Source of the DNA: Candidatus Blautia intestinigallinarum
GTDB taxonomy: Bacteria > Bacillota > Clostridia > Lachnospirales > Lachnospiraceae
Reading direction: 5' to 3'
DNA: 59,971 nucleotides
Assembly (NCBI GenBank): GCA_019112635.1
Contig: DXIX01000003.1
Coordinates: 1-59,971 of the forward strand
The position numbers and the translations under genes were made by a program. Shown in pieces: positions 46,470 through 55,890 of this stretch (position 1 is the stretch's first letter; every line of letters begins with the position of its first letter). Below the pieces are notes generated by a model. It saw nothing but the letters and a program-made list of their open reading frames with translations. It did no database searches and had not been told where the DNA came from.

Positions 46470-46494
46470 TTCTTTTGGAATTTCTTCTTTCTCC

Positions 46495-46523
46495 TTGAAA
46501 AATGACTCTAAGTATTATATGAT
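46495..46523 (+). promoter_or_regulatory. Promoter of pyrBI
   Basis: TTGAAA (46495-46500) and TATGAT (46518-46523) are 17 bp apart. The leader to the pyrB start is under 40 nt and holds no terminator, so neither E. coli-type attenuation nor a PyrR-binding leader fits here. Confidence 0.75.
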
Positions 46524-46566
46524 GGAAGAAACTATAACATCATAACCATTTATCAGGAGGTAGTAC

Positions 46567-47487
46567 ATGAGACATATAATGAGTCCATTGGACTTGTCTG
46601 TCGAGGAACTGGACCAGCTCCTTGACCTGGCAAATGATATTGAAAAAAACCCTGAGAAATACGCACATGCCTGTGCGGGTAAGAAACTGGCAACTTTATT
46701 CTATGAGCCCAGCACCCGCACCCGCCTCAGCTTCGAGGCTGCCATGCTGAATCTCGGAGGCAGCGTATTAGGCTTTTCCAGCGCGGATTCCAGCTCCGCA
46801 GCCAAGGGTGAAAGTGTTGCCGACACGATTCGTGTCACATCCTGTTATGCAGATATCTGTGCGATCCGTCATCCGAAAGAGGGAGCCCCGCTGGTGGCAT
46901 CCATGGCTTCTTCTATTCCTGTGATCAACGCCGGGGACGGCGGACATCAGCACCCTACCCAGACACTGACTGACCTTCTCACCATCCGTTCCCTCAAAGG
47001 ACGTCTGGGCGACCTCACCATCGGTCTGTGCGGTGACCTGAAATTCGGCCGCACAGTTCACTCTCTGATCCAGGCACTGGTTCGCTATCCAAATGTGAAA
47101 TTCATTCTGATTTCTCCTGAGGAGCTGCGCCTGCCAAGCTATATCCGGGATGGAGTTCTCAACAAGCAGCAGATTCCTTACAAAGAAGTGGAACGCCTGG
47201 AAGATGCACTTCCGGAACTGGATCTTCTGTACATGACCCGTGTGCAGAAAGAACGTTTCTTCAATGAGGAAGACTACGTGCGTATGAAAGACTTCTACAT
47301 ACTGGACAAAGCCAAACTGGAACTTGCCAAACCGGATATGTACATTCTGCATCCCCTTCCAAGAGTCAATGAAATCGCGGTGGAAGTGGACAGTGATCCC
47401 CGTGCCGCTTACTTCAGACAGGCACAGTACGGTGTCTATGTGCGTATGGCCTTGATTCTCACATTACTGGAGGTGAAAGTATGTTAA
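46567..47487 (+). CDS. pyrB: Aspartate carbamoyltransferase, catalytic subunit
   Basis: A 306-residue catalytic chain that makes N-carbamoyl-L-aspartate in pyrimidine synthesis. The carbamoyl-phosphate loop [16 protein letters not shown] (about 45-60) is intact, the [14 protein letters not shown] loop follows, and [12 protein letters not shown] and HPLPRVNEI complete the active site. AGGAGG precedes the ATG. It overlaps pyrI by seven bases, pointing to coupled synthesis of the two ATCase subunits. Confidence 0.98.
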   Translation: MRHIMSPLDLSVEELDQLLDLANDIEKNPEKYAHACAGKKLATLFYEPSTRTRLSFEAAMLNLGGSVLGFSSADSSSAAKGESVADTIRVTSCYADICAIRHPKEGAPLVASMASSIPVINAGDGGHQHPTQTLTDLLTIRSLKGRLGDLTIGLCGDLKFGRTVHSLIQALVRYPNVKFILISPEELRLPSYIRDGVLNKQQIPYKEVERLEDALPELDLLYMTRVQKERFFNEEDYVRMKDFYILDKAKLELAKPDMYILHPLPRVNEIAVEVDSDPRAAYFRQAQYGVYVRMALILTLLEVKVC

Positions 47488-47918
47488 ATGTAGGTGCATT
47501 AAAAGAGGGATATGTTCTGGACCACATCAAAGCAGGAAAGAGCATGACAATCTATCATGATCTGAAACTGGACAAACTGGACTGTACTGTGGCAATCATT
47601 AAGAATGCCCGCAGCAACAAGATGGGCAAGAAAGACATCATCAAGGTAGAGTGCCCTATCGATAAACTGGATCTTGATATTCTGGGCTTTATTGACCACA
47701 ACATCACCGTCAACATCATCAAAGATGAGAAAATCGTGGAGAAGAGACAGCTGCGTCTCCCCAAACAGATCACCAACGTGATCAAGTGCAAAAATCCACG
47801 CTGCATCACCTCCGTTGAGCAGGGCTTGGATCAGATCTTCATTCTCACTGATGAAGAAAATGAAGTCTACCGCTGCAAATACTGCGAAGAAAAATACCGC
47901 GGAAGCAGGAAAAAATAA
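47481..47918 (+). CDS. pyrI: Aspartate carbamoyltransferase, regulatory subunit
   Basis: A 145-residue PyrI that binds nucleotides and joins catalytic trimers into the allosteric holoenzyme. The N-terminal allosteric domain ([19 protein letters not shown]) is followed by the C-terminal zinc domain with four Cys in [18 protein letters not shown] and [10 protein letters not shown]. Presence of pyrI implies CTP/ATP-regulated ATCase, as in enterics; Bacillus lacks it. Its start overlaps the end of pyrB, and a strong terminator follows. Confidence 0.97.
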   Translation: MLNVGALKEGYVLDHIKAGKSMTIYHDLKLDKLDCTVAIIKNARSNKMGKKDIIKVECPIDKLDLDILGFIDHNITVNIIKDEKIVEKRQLRLPKQITNVIKCKNPRCITSVEQGLDQIFILTDEENEVYRCKYCEEKYRGSRKK

Positions 47919-47929
47919 GAGCAAAATGT

Positions 47930-48000
47930 AAAGAGACCACTCAGCAAAATTCAGACTTGGACAAAAGCCTTGAATTTTGCGAAATGGTCTCTTTCTTTTC
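47930..48000. terminator. Bidirectional terminator between pyrI and sbcC
   Basis: AAAGAGACCA and TGGTCTCTTT form the outer stem, and CAAAATTCA with TGAATTTTG the inner one, between convergent genes. T-rich flanks are present on both strands. Confidence 0.88.
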
Positions 48001-48017
48001 CCTCTGATGTATCTGTA

Positions 48018-50855
48018 TCACGCCCAGTATGCTTTGCTTCCCTTCGGTGTCTTCTCCACGACCAGTTTCGGGCTGATCTGTTCCTTTAATTCTGTCACAT
48101 GGGAAATGATTCCGATCATTTTCTGGTCGCCTGCCAGTTCCTGCAGAATTCTCACCGCCTGCTCTCTGGAGGTATCATCCAAAGCTCCGAAGCCCTCATC
48201 GATAAACATGGTCTCCAGGCGGATAGCCCCTGCTGTATTCTGGACCACATCCGCCAGCCCCAGCGCCATGCACAGAGCTGCCATAAAAGACTCCCCTCCG
48301 GACAGAGACTTCACATCCCGGACAGAATCGGTGGCCAGACTGTACACGTCCAAGTCCAGCCCCACCTTTCCCTGATTTTTCAGATCCTCCAGGCGTCTGC
48401 ACTGAAGAAGAAACTGCCCGGAGCTCATCTGAATCAGGCGCTGATTGGCATACTCCACAATCTGTTCGAAATACTGTCTTTGCACATAAGCCTCAAAATC
48501 CAGACGGGAACTCTGGCTGAGTCCCCCATTCGCAGTCTTGCTCAGATTGCTGACAAGTGCATATTCTTTTTTTCCTTTTTCATACTGCCCTTCCAGCTTT
48601 CTCAGTTTTTCTCTTACCCGTCCATTTTTCTCCGTCTCATGATAAAGTTCCATCAATTCCGTCTGGAGATTTTCCTTTTCTCTCTCCACCTCTATCTTGA
48701 CTGCCTCTGCCTTCTCCCTTTGAAGAGGCTCTCCCGTCATCTGCCCGAACCGGGCTGCTGTCTCTTCCCATTTTCTCCGGTTATCCTGGAAATTCTCCTC
48801 CAGAGCTTTCTTCTTTCCTCGATTCTCATAAATCTTACGGCTTCGTTCTTCCTGCTCTCTCTGACGGGCAGCCAGATCCAGACGAAGTTTCTCTCTTTCT
48901 TTTTGGACCCGTCCATATTTGTCCTTTGCCTCTTCCCAGGAAAGTTCCAGACCCTCTCTGAGCATCCCCTCTTCCTTCTGCAGAAGAAGGGATTCCTTCT
49001 CAAGATCCCGGTAATTCTTTTCCAGCAGTTCTTCCCATCCCTGCTGTTTTTCTTTCTGCTCCTGAATCCTGCCCAGTTCTCTGCGGATATCTCTTAAATT
49101 TTCTTCCATTTTTCGGAACTTTGCTGCCTCTTCCTTCGCTTTCTTCGTTCCCTCAGAACTCTCCTTCATCTTTCTTTTCAGCCATTCCCGGGGCTTTTCA
49201 CCGGAGGAATCATAATCTCTCTCTTCCTGGGGAAGCCCAGACAGACTCTCTCTCCAGAGTTCTTCCTGAAGCTGACAGTGATTTTGACATTTCTGGTAAG
49301 ACTCCATAGACTGGTTTCTCTTTTCTTCCGCCTGATTTCTCTGTCTCCTGGATTCCTCCACCATATTCTGGTTCGGCGCCTTGCTGGACAGAACGGCTTT
49401 CCCGGGATGATGCCTGGAACCACAGACCGGGCAGGCCTCTCCCTCACCCAGTCTGGAAGCCAGAATTCCAGCCTGTTCCCGCAGAAAAGCTTCCGTGTAC
49501 ATATTGTATCGCCGGTCTTTCTCCTGAAACTCTTCCTGTAACTGCTTCAGTCTTTTGGCCGCTTCCCCGAGACGCCTCCGTTCCTCCATTGCCTTCTCGT
49601 AAATCTGCGCCAGCCTTTGGAAAGTCTGCTGTCGCTCCTCTTTTTCCTGTACGGTCTGAGCCGCCTGCACAGCTCGAACAGATATCTCGGATAATTCTTC
49701 CTGCTTACTTTGCAGTTCCTTCTCCTTTTCTTCCTGACTTTTTCTCTCCTGCCGGAACTTATCCAGCTTTCGGCCGGCAATCTCCTTCTCCTCTGACGCT
49801 TTTTTCGTCTTCTCCTGTACACTTCTTAACTTTTCATATTTTTTTAAATCTTCTTCCAGAGCATGCAGTTCTTTTGCCATCCTCTGGTCTTCCTGCTCCG
49901 ACCGGGTCTGAAACTCTGTCAGTTTTTGCAATTTCTCCTGAGCCAGAGGTTCCTCTCTCTTAAGCCATTCGCAAATTTCTGTCAGCTCTCTTTGGGTCTT
50001 CTCCTCCTGTCTCAGAATCCCGGATGCCTCTGACAAAAGCTCCCACTGTCTTTGCATCTTGGCAAGCATCTTCTTTTTCTGGCTTTCACGTTCCTTTGCC
50101 GCTGCAAGAAGTCTGTCCAGAAACACGATCCCCTCTGAGATCCGAAGCCCCTTCCGAATGCTCTGAAGTTCTTCTTCCCATTCACTCTGGCCGTCACAGA
50201 CAATCTCCTCCAGCTGCAGTTCACAGATCCGTTCCAGATCTTTTAACTGAACATAGATATTCTTTTCCCTCTGTTTCAATTCCTCCTGGACTCTCCCATA
50301 GATTCGGGTGTCAAAAATTTTGGAAAAGATTTCCTTTCTCTCCTCTGACCTGGCATGGAGAAGTTTCAGAAACTCACCCTGAGCAATCATGGAAATCTGC
50401 GTAAACTGTTTGAAATCCAGTCCTACGATCCTTTGAATTTTCTCATTAACCTCCCGCTTGGATCCCTTATATTCACTGCCGTCTGGAAGAAAAAGCTGTA
50501 CCTGCGATTTTTCTTTTGTTTTGCGGTAATTTCCATCTTTATCTTTTCTCTGGCTCAGGCGCTCATATTCCGGGTTTCTCCGGATCCGGTACTCTTCTCC
50601 CCGATAGGAAAAGACAAGTTCCACATACGTAGGGGTATCCAGTGCAGCATACTGGCTGCGCATCATACTGCCATCCCGTACCTGGCCACTTGGCCGGTCG
50701 TACAATGCATAAGTGACCGCATCAAAAATTGTTGTCTTACCTGCACCTGTATCCCCGGTCACCAGAAAAATTCCATGATCCATTTTCCGAAAATCAATCT
50801 CTGTCTTCGCCGCATAGGAACCAAAAGCAGACATTGTCAGTAAAACTGGCTTCAT
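48018..50855 (-). CDS. sbcC: Exonuclease SbcC
   Basis: A 945-residue SMC/Rad50-like ATPase subunit of the SbcCD nuclease, which opens hairpins and blocked DNA ends. The N-terminal half has GDTGAGKTTIFDAVTYALYD (Walker A, about 35-54). Two long coiled-coil arms rich in Glu, Lys and Arg surround a zinc hook EACPVCGSRHHPG (about 475-487). The C-terminus has the ABC signature SLSGGESFMAALCMALGLAD and Walker B TMFIDEGFGALDD. Its ATG overlaps the sbcD stop as ATGA, so the pair is coupled. Confidence 0.96.
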   Translation of the reverse strand: MKPVLLTMSAFGSYAAKTEIDFRKMDHGIFLVTGDTGAGKTTIFDAVTYALYDRPSGQVRDGSMMRSQYAALDTPTYVELVFSYRGEEYRIRRNPEYERLSQRKDKDGNYRKTKEKSQVQLFLPDGSEYKGSKREVNEKIQRIVGLDFKQFTQISMIAQGEFLKLLHARSEERKEIFSKIFDTRIYGRVQEELKQREKNIYVQLKDLERICELQLEEIVCDGQSEWEEELQSIRKGLRISEGIVFLDRLLAAAKERESQKKKMLAKMQRQWELLSEASGILRQEEKTQRELTEICEWLKREEPLAQEKLQKLTEFQTRSEQEDQRMAKELHALEEDLKKYEKLRSVQEKTKKASEEKEIAGRKLDKFRQERKSQEEKEKELQSKQEELSEISVRAVQAAQTVQEKEERQQTFQRLAQIYEKAMEERRRLGEAAKRLKQLQEEFQEKDRRYNMYTEAFLREQAGILASRLGEGEACPVCGSRHHPGKAVLSSKAPNQNMVEESRRQRNQAEEKRNQSMESYQKCQNHCQLQEELWRESLSGLPQEERDYDSSGEKPREWLKRKMKESSEGTKKAKEEAAKFRKMEENLRDIRRELGRIQEQKEKQQGWEELLEKNYRDLEKESLLLQKEEGMLREGLELSWEEAKDKYGRVQKEREKLRLDLAARQREQEERSRKIYENRGKKKALEENFQDNRRKWEETAARFGQMTGEPLQREKAEAVKIEVEREKENLQTELMELYHETEKNGRVREKLRKLEGQYEKGKKEYALVSNLSKTANGGLSQSSRLDFEAYVQRQYFEQIVEYANQRLIQMSSGQFLLQCRRLEDLKNQGKVGLDLDVYSLATDSVRDVKSLSGGESFMAALCMALGLADVVQNTAGAIRLETMFIDEGFGALDDTSREQAVRILQELAGDQKMIGIISHVTELKEQISPKLVVEKTPKGSKAYWA

Positions 50856-52006
50856 TCCCGTTCCTCCTTCACTGCCTGGAATACTTCTTCCATCATCCGT
50901 CTCTCATCCTCCTCCATGGCTCTCCCCTGCATCTGCCGGAAGAATTCCTGAAACAGTAAGACCGGATCTGTGACAATTTTCTCTTTTCTTTCCTGGGACT
51001 GCATCTTCTTCGTCCTGGAATTCTCAATCCGAAGCTCCAACAGATTCGGATAGCACTCCTCCAGCTGTTCCCTCGCCTGATAGGGAATCACCTCATCTGT
51101 CAAAATCACACTCACATAATCTTCGCTGACTCCATCGGTCTGGGAAAGGATCTCCTGAAGTGTCCCTCTTTTCTGACAGAGTTCCCGAAATGGAGCCAGA
51201 GGAATCTCCTCAATCCGGGGCGGCACTCCCTTTTCCCCCAAGGTTACCAGGGTCAGTGTCTTTTTGTCATTGCGTTCGCTGACGGAATACTTCAGCATAG
51301 TCCCGCAGTACCGAAAGCGTTCCTCTCCCATGGACTGCGCACGGTGAATATGCCCCATAGCCGCATAGTCAAACTTTTCCAGAACACTCACATCCACATT
51401 CTGGAGTCCTCCCACCTGGATGGATTCTGAGTCACTCCTGGAAGGACCTTCCCCCTTGGCAGTATAAAACTGATGGGTCAGAATCACCCTGCGAACATCC
51501 GGTTCCATATTCTCCCTCTCCAAGAGCAGACGGATCGCCTCCTGGGTGGAGGGAATCTCCTTCTCAAAAAGTCCCCGGACATATCCAGGTTTCAAAAAAG
51601 GGAGCAAATAAAAATGAACCGGTCCGCATTCATCTTCCAGCACAACCCGTTCGATATACTCTCCCTCTCTCTCCGGCACGTGACCGGCAATATAAATTTT
51701 GGAATCTGCCAGAATTCTGCTGGCATAACTAAGTCTCTGCGCCGAATCGTGATTCCCGGCGATCACCATGATAGAAATTGCCGGCTGGATCTTCGCCAGC
51801 CGGTACAAAAATTCATCAAAAATCTCCACTGCCTGGGCAGAAGGAGCTGCTTTGTCATAGACATCACCGCTGATCAGAATCGCATCTGGATGAAGCTCCC
51901 GGGCTTTTTCGACAATTTGGTCCAGCATCCTGCGCTGATCCTCTGCCAGAGAATAGAAATGAAGCTGCCTCCCGATGTGCAGATCTGATAAGTGAAAAAA
52001 GCGCAT
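50852..52006 (-). CDS. sbcD: Exonuclease SbcD
   Basis: A 384-residue Mre11-like nuclease subunit of SbcCD. The calcineurin-type metal motifs are FFHLSDLHIGRQLH, LISGDVYDKAAPSA, VIAGNHDSAQRLSYAS, ILTHQFY and YAAMGHIHRAQ in order. The C-terminal part should bind SbcC. AGGAGG precedes the ATG. It begins 11 bp after coaX and overlaps sbcC, so the DNA-repair pair rides on the CoA-gene transcript. Confidence 0.96.
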   Translation of the reverse strand: MRFFHLSDLHIGRQLHFYSLAEDQRRMLDQIVEKARELHPDAILISGDVYDKAAPSAQAVEIFDEFLYRLAKIQPAISIMVIAGNHDSAQRLSYASRILADSKIYIAGHVPEREGEYIERVVLEDECGPVHFYLLPFLKPGYVRGLFEKEIPSTQEAIRLLLERENMEPDVRRVILTHQFYTAKGEGPSRSDSESIQVGGLQNVDVSVLEKFDYAAMGHIHRAQSMGEERFRYCGTMLKYSVSERNDKKTLTLVTLGEKGVPPRIEEIPLAPFRELCQKRGTLQEILSQTDGVSEDYVSVILTDEVIPYQAREQLEECYPNLLELRIENSRTKKMQSQERKEKIVTDPVLLFQEFFRQMQGRAMEEDERRMMEEVFQAVKEERE

Positions 52007-52017
52007 ATTCTTCCTCC

Positions 52018-52788
52018 TCAGGAATTTCTGTTCTTGTCGTAAATGATTTTCAGACCTTTCAAGAGCAGGTCATCATCCTGTATAATCCTCTGACGGCAGT
52101 GGGGGATGATGCTCTTGGCCAGACCTCCTGTGGCAACCACAGTCGCCTCCTCGCCCAGTTCCTCATTGATCCGGGTGATAATTCCATCCAGACCGGCAGC
52201 ACTGCTGTAGATCACTCCGCTTTTCATGCACTCGATGGTATTCTTCCCGATCAAATGCTTCGGCGCTTCAAGGCTGATTCCATGCAATTGAGAAGCTCTT
52301 GCCGTGAGGGCATCCAGAGAGACTCCCACTCCCGGAAGAATCATTCCGCCTATATAATTTTTCTTGCCGTCTACCACACAGACCGTCGTCGCTGTCCCCA
52401 TATCAATGAGAATCAACGGCACCGGGTACTCTGCAATTCCTGCCACCGCCGCGGCCACAAGATCACTTCCCAGCTGCGCCGGGTTATCCATGAGAATATT
52501 CAGTCCGGTCTTCACGCCGGGACCCACCACCATGATATTCTTCTTCAAGATCTTTTCCGCTGCCAGCTTGATGATATTCGTAACCTGCGGCACCACAGAG
52601 CAGACAATTCCGCCCTCGATTTCTTTTCTGTGGATCTTATAGATGTCCAAGACATTTTTCAGGTCAATAGCATATTCCAGTTCCGTCTTGGTACGGACAG
52701 TGGAAAGCCTCTCGATAAAATATGTCTTCTCGTCATCTATACATCCCACTACAATATTGGTATTTCCCACATCAATGACTAAAACCAT
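52018..52788 (-). CDS. coaX: Pantothenate kinase, type III
   Basis: A 256-residue type III pantothenate kinase of the ASKHA fold that phosphorylates pantothenate, the first CoA step, and is not inhibited by CoA. Motifs include MVLVIDVGNTNIVVGC, NPAQLGSDLVAAAVAG, LIDMGTATTVCVVD and GVIYSSAAGLDG. The start is one base after the S-component TGA, showing tight coupling with the transporter gene. Confidence 0.96.
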   Translation of the reverse strand: MVLVIDVGNTNIVVGCIDDEKTYFIERLSTVRTKTELEYAIDLKNVLDIYKIHRKEIEGGIVCSVVPQVTNIIKLAAEKILKKNIMVVGPGVKTGLNILMDNPAQLGSDLVAAAVAGIAEYPVPLILIDMGTATTVCVVDGKKNYIGGMILPGVGVSLDALTARASQLHGISLEAPKHLIGKNTIECMKSGVIYSSAAGLDGIITRINEELGEEATVVATGGLAKSIIPHCRQRIIQDDDLLLKGLKIIYDKNRNS

Positions 52789-52789
52789 A

Positions 52790-53458
52790 TCAGACTCCTA
52801 ATTTTGCTCTCACATTTTTGTTCAGTAAAACTCTCCCGATCAGAACCGTCAGAATTCCTGCCACAATAGCCTCCGGAACTCCGTTAATTCCGATCACAGA
52901 CAGGATAAACCCATAGACCGCATTGGCTGCCACACCATTTGCCGCCGCGTAAGCGTCACGGAAAAACACAAAAATCAGATTCATAACCAGCAAGGTGTTC
53001 ACCAGCGCTCCGCTGATGCCGGCGAGAATCAGGCCGACTGTGGATACCTCATTTTTTTTCTGTATTTTCCGCACCCAATGATAAACATAAAACGGGACAA
53101 CTCCCACCAGAATCCTGGGAATAAAACAGATAATCAGACTGCCGATCCCTCCGCTGAATTCTCCAAGGCTGTAAAAAGGTGTGAAGACAAAGGAAGTGAC
53201 CGTGGGATTGATAGTGTTGTTGATAAAACTTGTCAGCCCGAACACGAATCCCAGACCTGCGCCCTTTTTCGGGCCCAGAAGCAGTGAACCGATGATCACC
53301 GGTATGTGAATGATTGTGGCACGTGTAAATCCGAGGGGGATATACCCGAGAAATGGTGTGAAAGACATGAGTACAATCAGTGCAGCGAAAAGTGCCACCT
53401 GAGTCATGCCTTTGGTTTTGGACGCAGCTTTCCGTCCATAGGTTGCATTGTTCGTCAT
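52790..53458 (-). CDS. ECF transporter S component, probably pantothenate-specific
   Basis: A 222-residue membrane protein with about six hydrophobic segments (QVALFAALIVLMSFTPFLG, HIPVIIGSLLLGPKKGAGLG and others), the S component of an energy-coupling-factor importer. The shared EcfA/EcfT module is not in the window. Sitting between coaBC and coaX, one base before coaX, suggests pantothenate as substrate (PanT-like); this is context, not motif, evidence. I start at the ATG at 53458, with AAGGAGGAG upstream. Confidence 0.85.
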   Translation of the reverse strand: MTNNATYGRKAASKTKGMTQVALFAALIVLMSFTPFLGYIPLGFTRATIIHIPVIIGSLLLGPKKGAGLGFVFGLTSFINNTINPTVTSFVFTPFYSLGEFSGGIGSLIICFIPRILVGVVPFYVYHWVRKIQKKNEVSTVGLILAGISGALVNTLLVMNLIFVFFRDAYAAANGVAANAVYGFILSVIGINGVPEAIVAGILTVLIGRVLLNKNVRAKLGV

Positions 53459-53506
53459 TTTGTTCTCCTCCTTGTTATTATTCTCCAATGAGATACAATA
53501 CAATGA

Positions 53507-53530
53507 GCCGGCAGATCTCTCTGCCTGTAA
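53507..53530 (-). promoter_or_regulatory. Small hairpin in the coaBC-ECF gap
   Basis: In the 135-bp gap between coaBC and the S-component gene, GGCAGA and TCTGCC close a GAGA tetraloop on the minus strand. No T-run follows, so it is not a terminator. I find no clear promoter in this gap. Confidence 0.35.
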
Positions 53531-53593
53531 AACTGCTCTCTATCACAATAGGATTTCCGGTCATGCGCACATTCAGTTACACTGACCCCATCC

Positions 53594-54784
53594 TTAATTA
53601 TGATACAAAATCGCGTCGAGGATATGATCGGCTGTCTCCTCCTTACTCATCTTCGGGAGTGAAACTTCCTTATCCTTCGAAATCAGAGTCACCACATTGG
53701 TGTCTCCCAGAAAACCTGCCCCTTCCACTTTCAGGTTGTTTGCCACAACCAGGTCCAGGTTCTTCTTCTCCAGCTTCTTTCTGGAATTTTCCACCATATT
53801 CTCCGTCTCCATGGAAAATCCGCACAGAAACTGTCCTTCTCTCTTATGTTCACCCAAGAACTTTAAAATGTCATCTGTCTTCTCCATCTCAAGGCTGATC
53901 TCGGAAGATGATTTCTTCACCTTCTCATTTTTGACCTCTTTCGGCCGGTAGTCAGCCACCGCCGCCGCCTTGATGATGATATCCTGGTCCGCTGCTCTCG
54001 CTGTGACCGCCTCGAACATCTCTCTCGCTGTTGTGATCTTTACCACATCCACGAACATGGGCTCTGGAATCTGCGTGGGGCCTGTCACCAATGTCACTTG
54101 AGCTCCTCTTTGCATACATACTTTCGCCAGGGCATATCCCATCTTTCCGGAAGAATGATTGGTCACATAACGTACCGGATCTATGGATTCCTGCGTGGGG
54201 CCTGCCGTCACCAGAATCTTCTTCCCCGCCAGATCTTTCTTTCTGGCAATCTCCCGGTTAATATACTCCAGAAGGATCTCCGGCTCTGCCATCTTGCCGG
54301 CTCCTGTGGCTCCACAGGCCAGATATCCCACCGCAGGCTGCACAATTTCCCACCCGTATTTCTGCAGAATCTTCAGATTATCCTGCACCACCGGATTTTC
54401 AAACATATTGGTATTCATCGCCGGCGCCAGAATCTTCGGGCATCTGCAGGCCATCACTGTGGTGGTGAGCATATCATCCGCGATCCCATGGGCGATCTTG
54501 CCGATTACATTGGCACTGGCAGGTGCCACCATCACCACATCCGCCGCAGTTGCCAGGGCAACATGTTCCACCTGAAACTGAAAATTCCTGTCAAAAGTGT
54601 CCACCAGACATTTGTTGCCTGTCAGTGATTCAAAGGTAATCGGATTGATAAAATTCGTCGCATTTTTCGTCATCAGCACATGCACGGTGGCATGCTGTTT
54701 CATCAGAGCACTGGCCAGATTTGCGATTTTATACGCCGCAATACTGCCGCTGACTCCCAGAAGTACCGTCTTTCCTCTTAACAT
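53594..54784 (-). CDS. coaBC: Bifunctional CoaBC (phosphopantothenoylcysteine synthetase/decarboxylase)
   Basis: A 396-residue fusion of the CoaC flavin decarboxylase and the CoaB ligase, which turns 4'-phosphopantothenate and cysteine into 4'-phosphopantetheine. CoaC is marked by VLLGVSGSIAAYKIANLASAL, the active-site His in FQVEHVALAT and PAMNTNMFENP; CoaB by GKKILVTAGPTQESIDPVRY and KMGYALAKVC. The ATG at 54784 has AAGGAG 8 bases upstream; an in-frame ATG at 54853 would lie upstream of the promoter start site. A pantothenate-type S component and coaX follow. Confidence 0.97.
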   Translation of the reverse strand: MLRGKTVLLGVSGSIAAYKIANLASALMKQHATVHVLMTKNATNFINPITFESLTGNKCLVDTFDRNFQFQVEHVALATAADVVMVAPASANVIGKIAHGIADDMLTTTVMACRCPKILAPAMNTNMFENPVVQDNLKILQKYGWEIVQPAVGYLACGATGAGKMAEPEILLEYINREIARKKDLAGKKILVTAGPTQESIDPVRYVTNHSSGKMGYALAKVCMQRGAQVTLVTGPTQIPEPMFVDVVKITTAREMFEAVTARAADQDIIIKAAAVADYRPKEVKNEKVKKSSSEISLEMEKTDDILKFLGEHKREGQFLCGFSMETENMVENSRKKLEKKNLDLVVANNLKVEGAGFLGDTNVVTLISKDKEVSLPKMSKEETADHILDAILYHN

Positions 54785-54806
54785 GGTACATTCTCCTTTC
54801 CGCTTC

Positions 54807-54835
54807 ATTATAATGAACCCCATAGACAAATGCAA
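54807..54835 (-). promoter_or_regulatory. Promoter of coaBC
   Basis: On the minus strand TTGCAT and TATAAT are 17 bp apart (plus-strand 54830-54835 and 54807-54812), supporting the coaBC start at 54784. Confidence 0.75.
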
Positions 54836-54892
54836 GTTCATTTTTCCAAACACGAAGACCGCTCTTTCCCTTCCAATGAGCCTTTTTCTGTC

Positions 54893-55870
54893 TCAATACA
54901 GATAGATGAAATCTCCGCCCATATATTTGCCATGGTCCAGTGTTTCCTGCCAGCACAGAGACTGAAGGCAGGATGTAAAAGAGGCGCTGTCCTGCCGGAC
55001 ATTCCTAAGAAGTTCCTCCGACATTCCCACATGCAAAGTTCTTGATGCTCCCGTCTCCTCTGTGGGATAAAGAGGAATCCCCAGACAGATCCCGTCCTCA
55101 AAAAACTTCCGGTCACGTCGGTACATTTTCTTCTCACCCTTCGTCCCAAACAGGCCGGCCACACAGTGGTAATAAGCCCGCAGATAATCTTCCCTGGAGA
55201 AATCCACAGACACCTGCCTGCTCTTTTCCAGACTGGACTGCCCTGGAATCTGCACCACAGCATTCAGATATCCATTGTCATAATAAGTCATACAGACTGC
55301 TTTGAGAGATACCGGGCTGTCGCAGACTCTCACAAAGTCAGACACTTCCCTGCACCCGATCCGAATCGCTGTCAGACTGTTCTGGCTGCGTCCCTTCACA
55401 GACCACACACTGTATTCCTCCCCAAAGAATGCCCCTCCGATCAGATCGTTTCGGTTGCTGCCGGGCGCCTTTAGATATCCGCCCTCCTTGGCGGGAATCA
55501 CAGACACCGGCAGCAGACAGTCCACCTGAAACATCCGCCTGGCAATCATCTTCGTGAACGCCATTCCAAGATAATAATGAATCAGACTTTTCTCCGAAGA
55601 ATCCAGATGTGAGATTCTCCTGGATTTTACCAGAACATCCCCTCTCACATCCAAAGCCGTCTCAAGCAAAAAAATCCGATAGGCAAGTTCACTTCGAAAG
55701 CGGGCGCCCGTCTCTCTGGGAAGCCGCTGCTGCGGCAGAGAACTCATCACAATCTCATGGAGGAGCTCCAGATTGGAAAACGTGATCTCTGTCAGCTTTT
55801 TCTCCTCTTCCTTCTCCTCCTTCTTCACTTCCACGTACAATTTATAATCTTTTTTCTTTGTCAACAGCAT
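54893..55870 (-). CDS. Hypothetical protein of unknown family
   Basis: A 325-residue protein I do not recognise. It starts with a strongly charged, probably helical stretch (YVEVKKEEKEEEKKL) and has no signal peptide or membrane helix. Features include DSSEKSLIHYYLGMAFTKMI (about 90-110), DCLLPVSVIPAKEGGYL, the phrase NRNDLIGGAFFGEEYSVW and a C-terminal aromatic end GKYMGGDFIYLY. No known catalytic motif. An AGGAAAAGAT site precedes the ATG. It follows the DUF4203-like membrane gene by 20 bp, so the two are probably co-expressed, with the transglutaminase lipoprotein further upstream. Confidence 0.8.
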   Translation of the reverse strand: MLLTKKKDYKLYVEVKKEEKEEEKKLTEITFSNLELLHEIVMSSLPQQRLPRETGARFRSELAYRIFLLETALDVRGDVLVKSRRISHLDSSEKSLIHYYLGMAFTKMIARRMFQVDCLLPVSVIPAKEGGYLKAPGSNRNDLIGGAFFGEEYSVWSVKGRSQNSLTAIRIGCREVSDFVRVCDSPVSLKAVCMTYYDNGYLNAVVQIPGQSSLEKSRQVSVDFSREDYLRAYYHCVAGLFGTKGEKKMYRRDRKFFEDGICLGIPLYPTEETGASRTLHVGMSEELLRNVRQDSASFTSCLQSLCWQETLDHGKYMGGDFIYLY

Positions 55871-55890
55871 ATCTTTTCCTCTTCCTTAGT

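Noticed and set aside
46524-46566. Possible attenuator or PyrR site before pyrB
   Set aside because: The leader is under 40 nt, with no hairpin, terminator or PyrR-box-like sequence.
48018-52006. sbcC-sbcD considered as part of a defence island
   Set aside because: It is the standard SbcCD repair pair, transcribed behind CoA genes, with no nuclease, toxin or phage-related neighbours.
53459-53593. Riboswitch in the gap before the ECF S component
   Set aside because: Only one small GNRA hairpin is visible; no conserved aptamer pattern or expression platform could be recognised.
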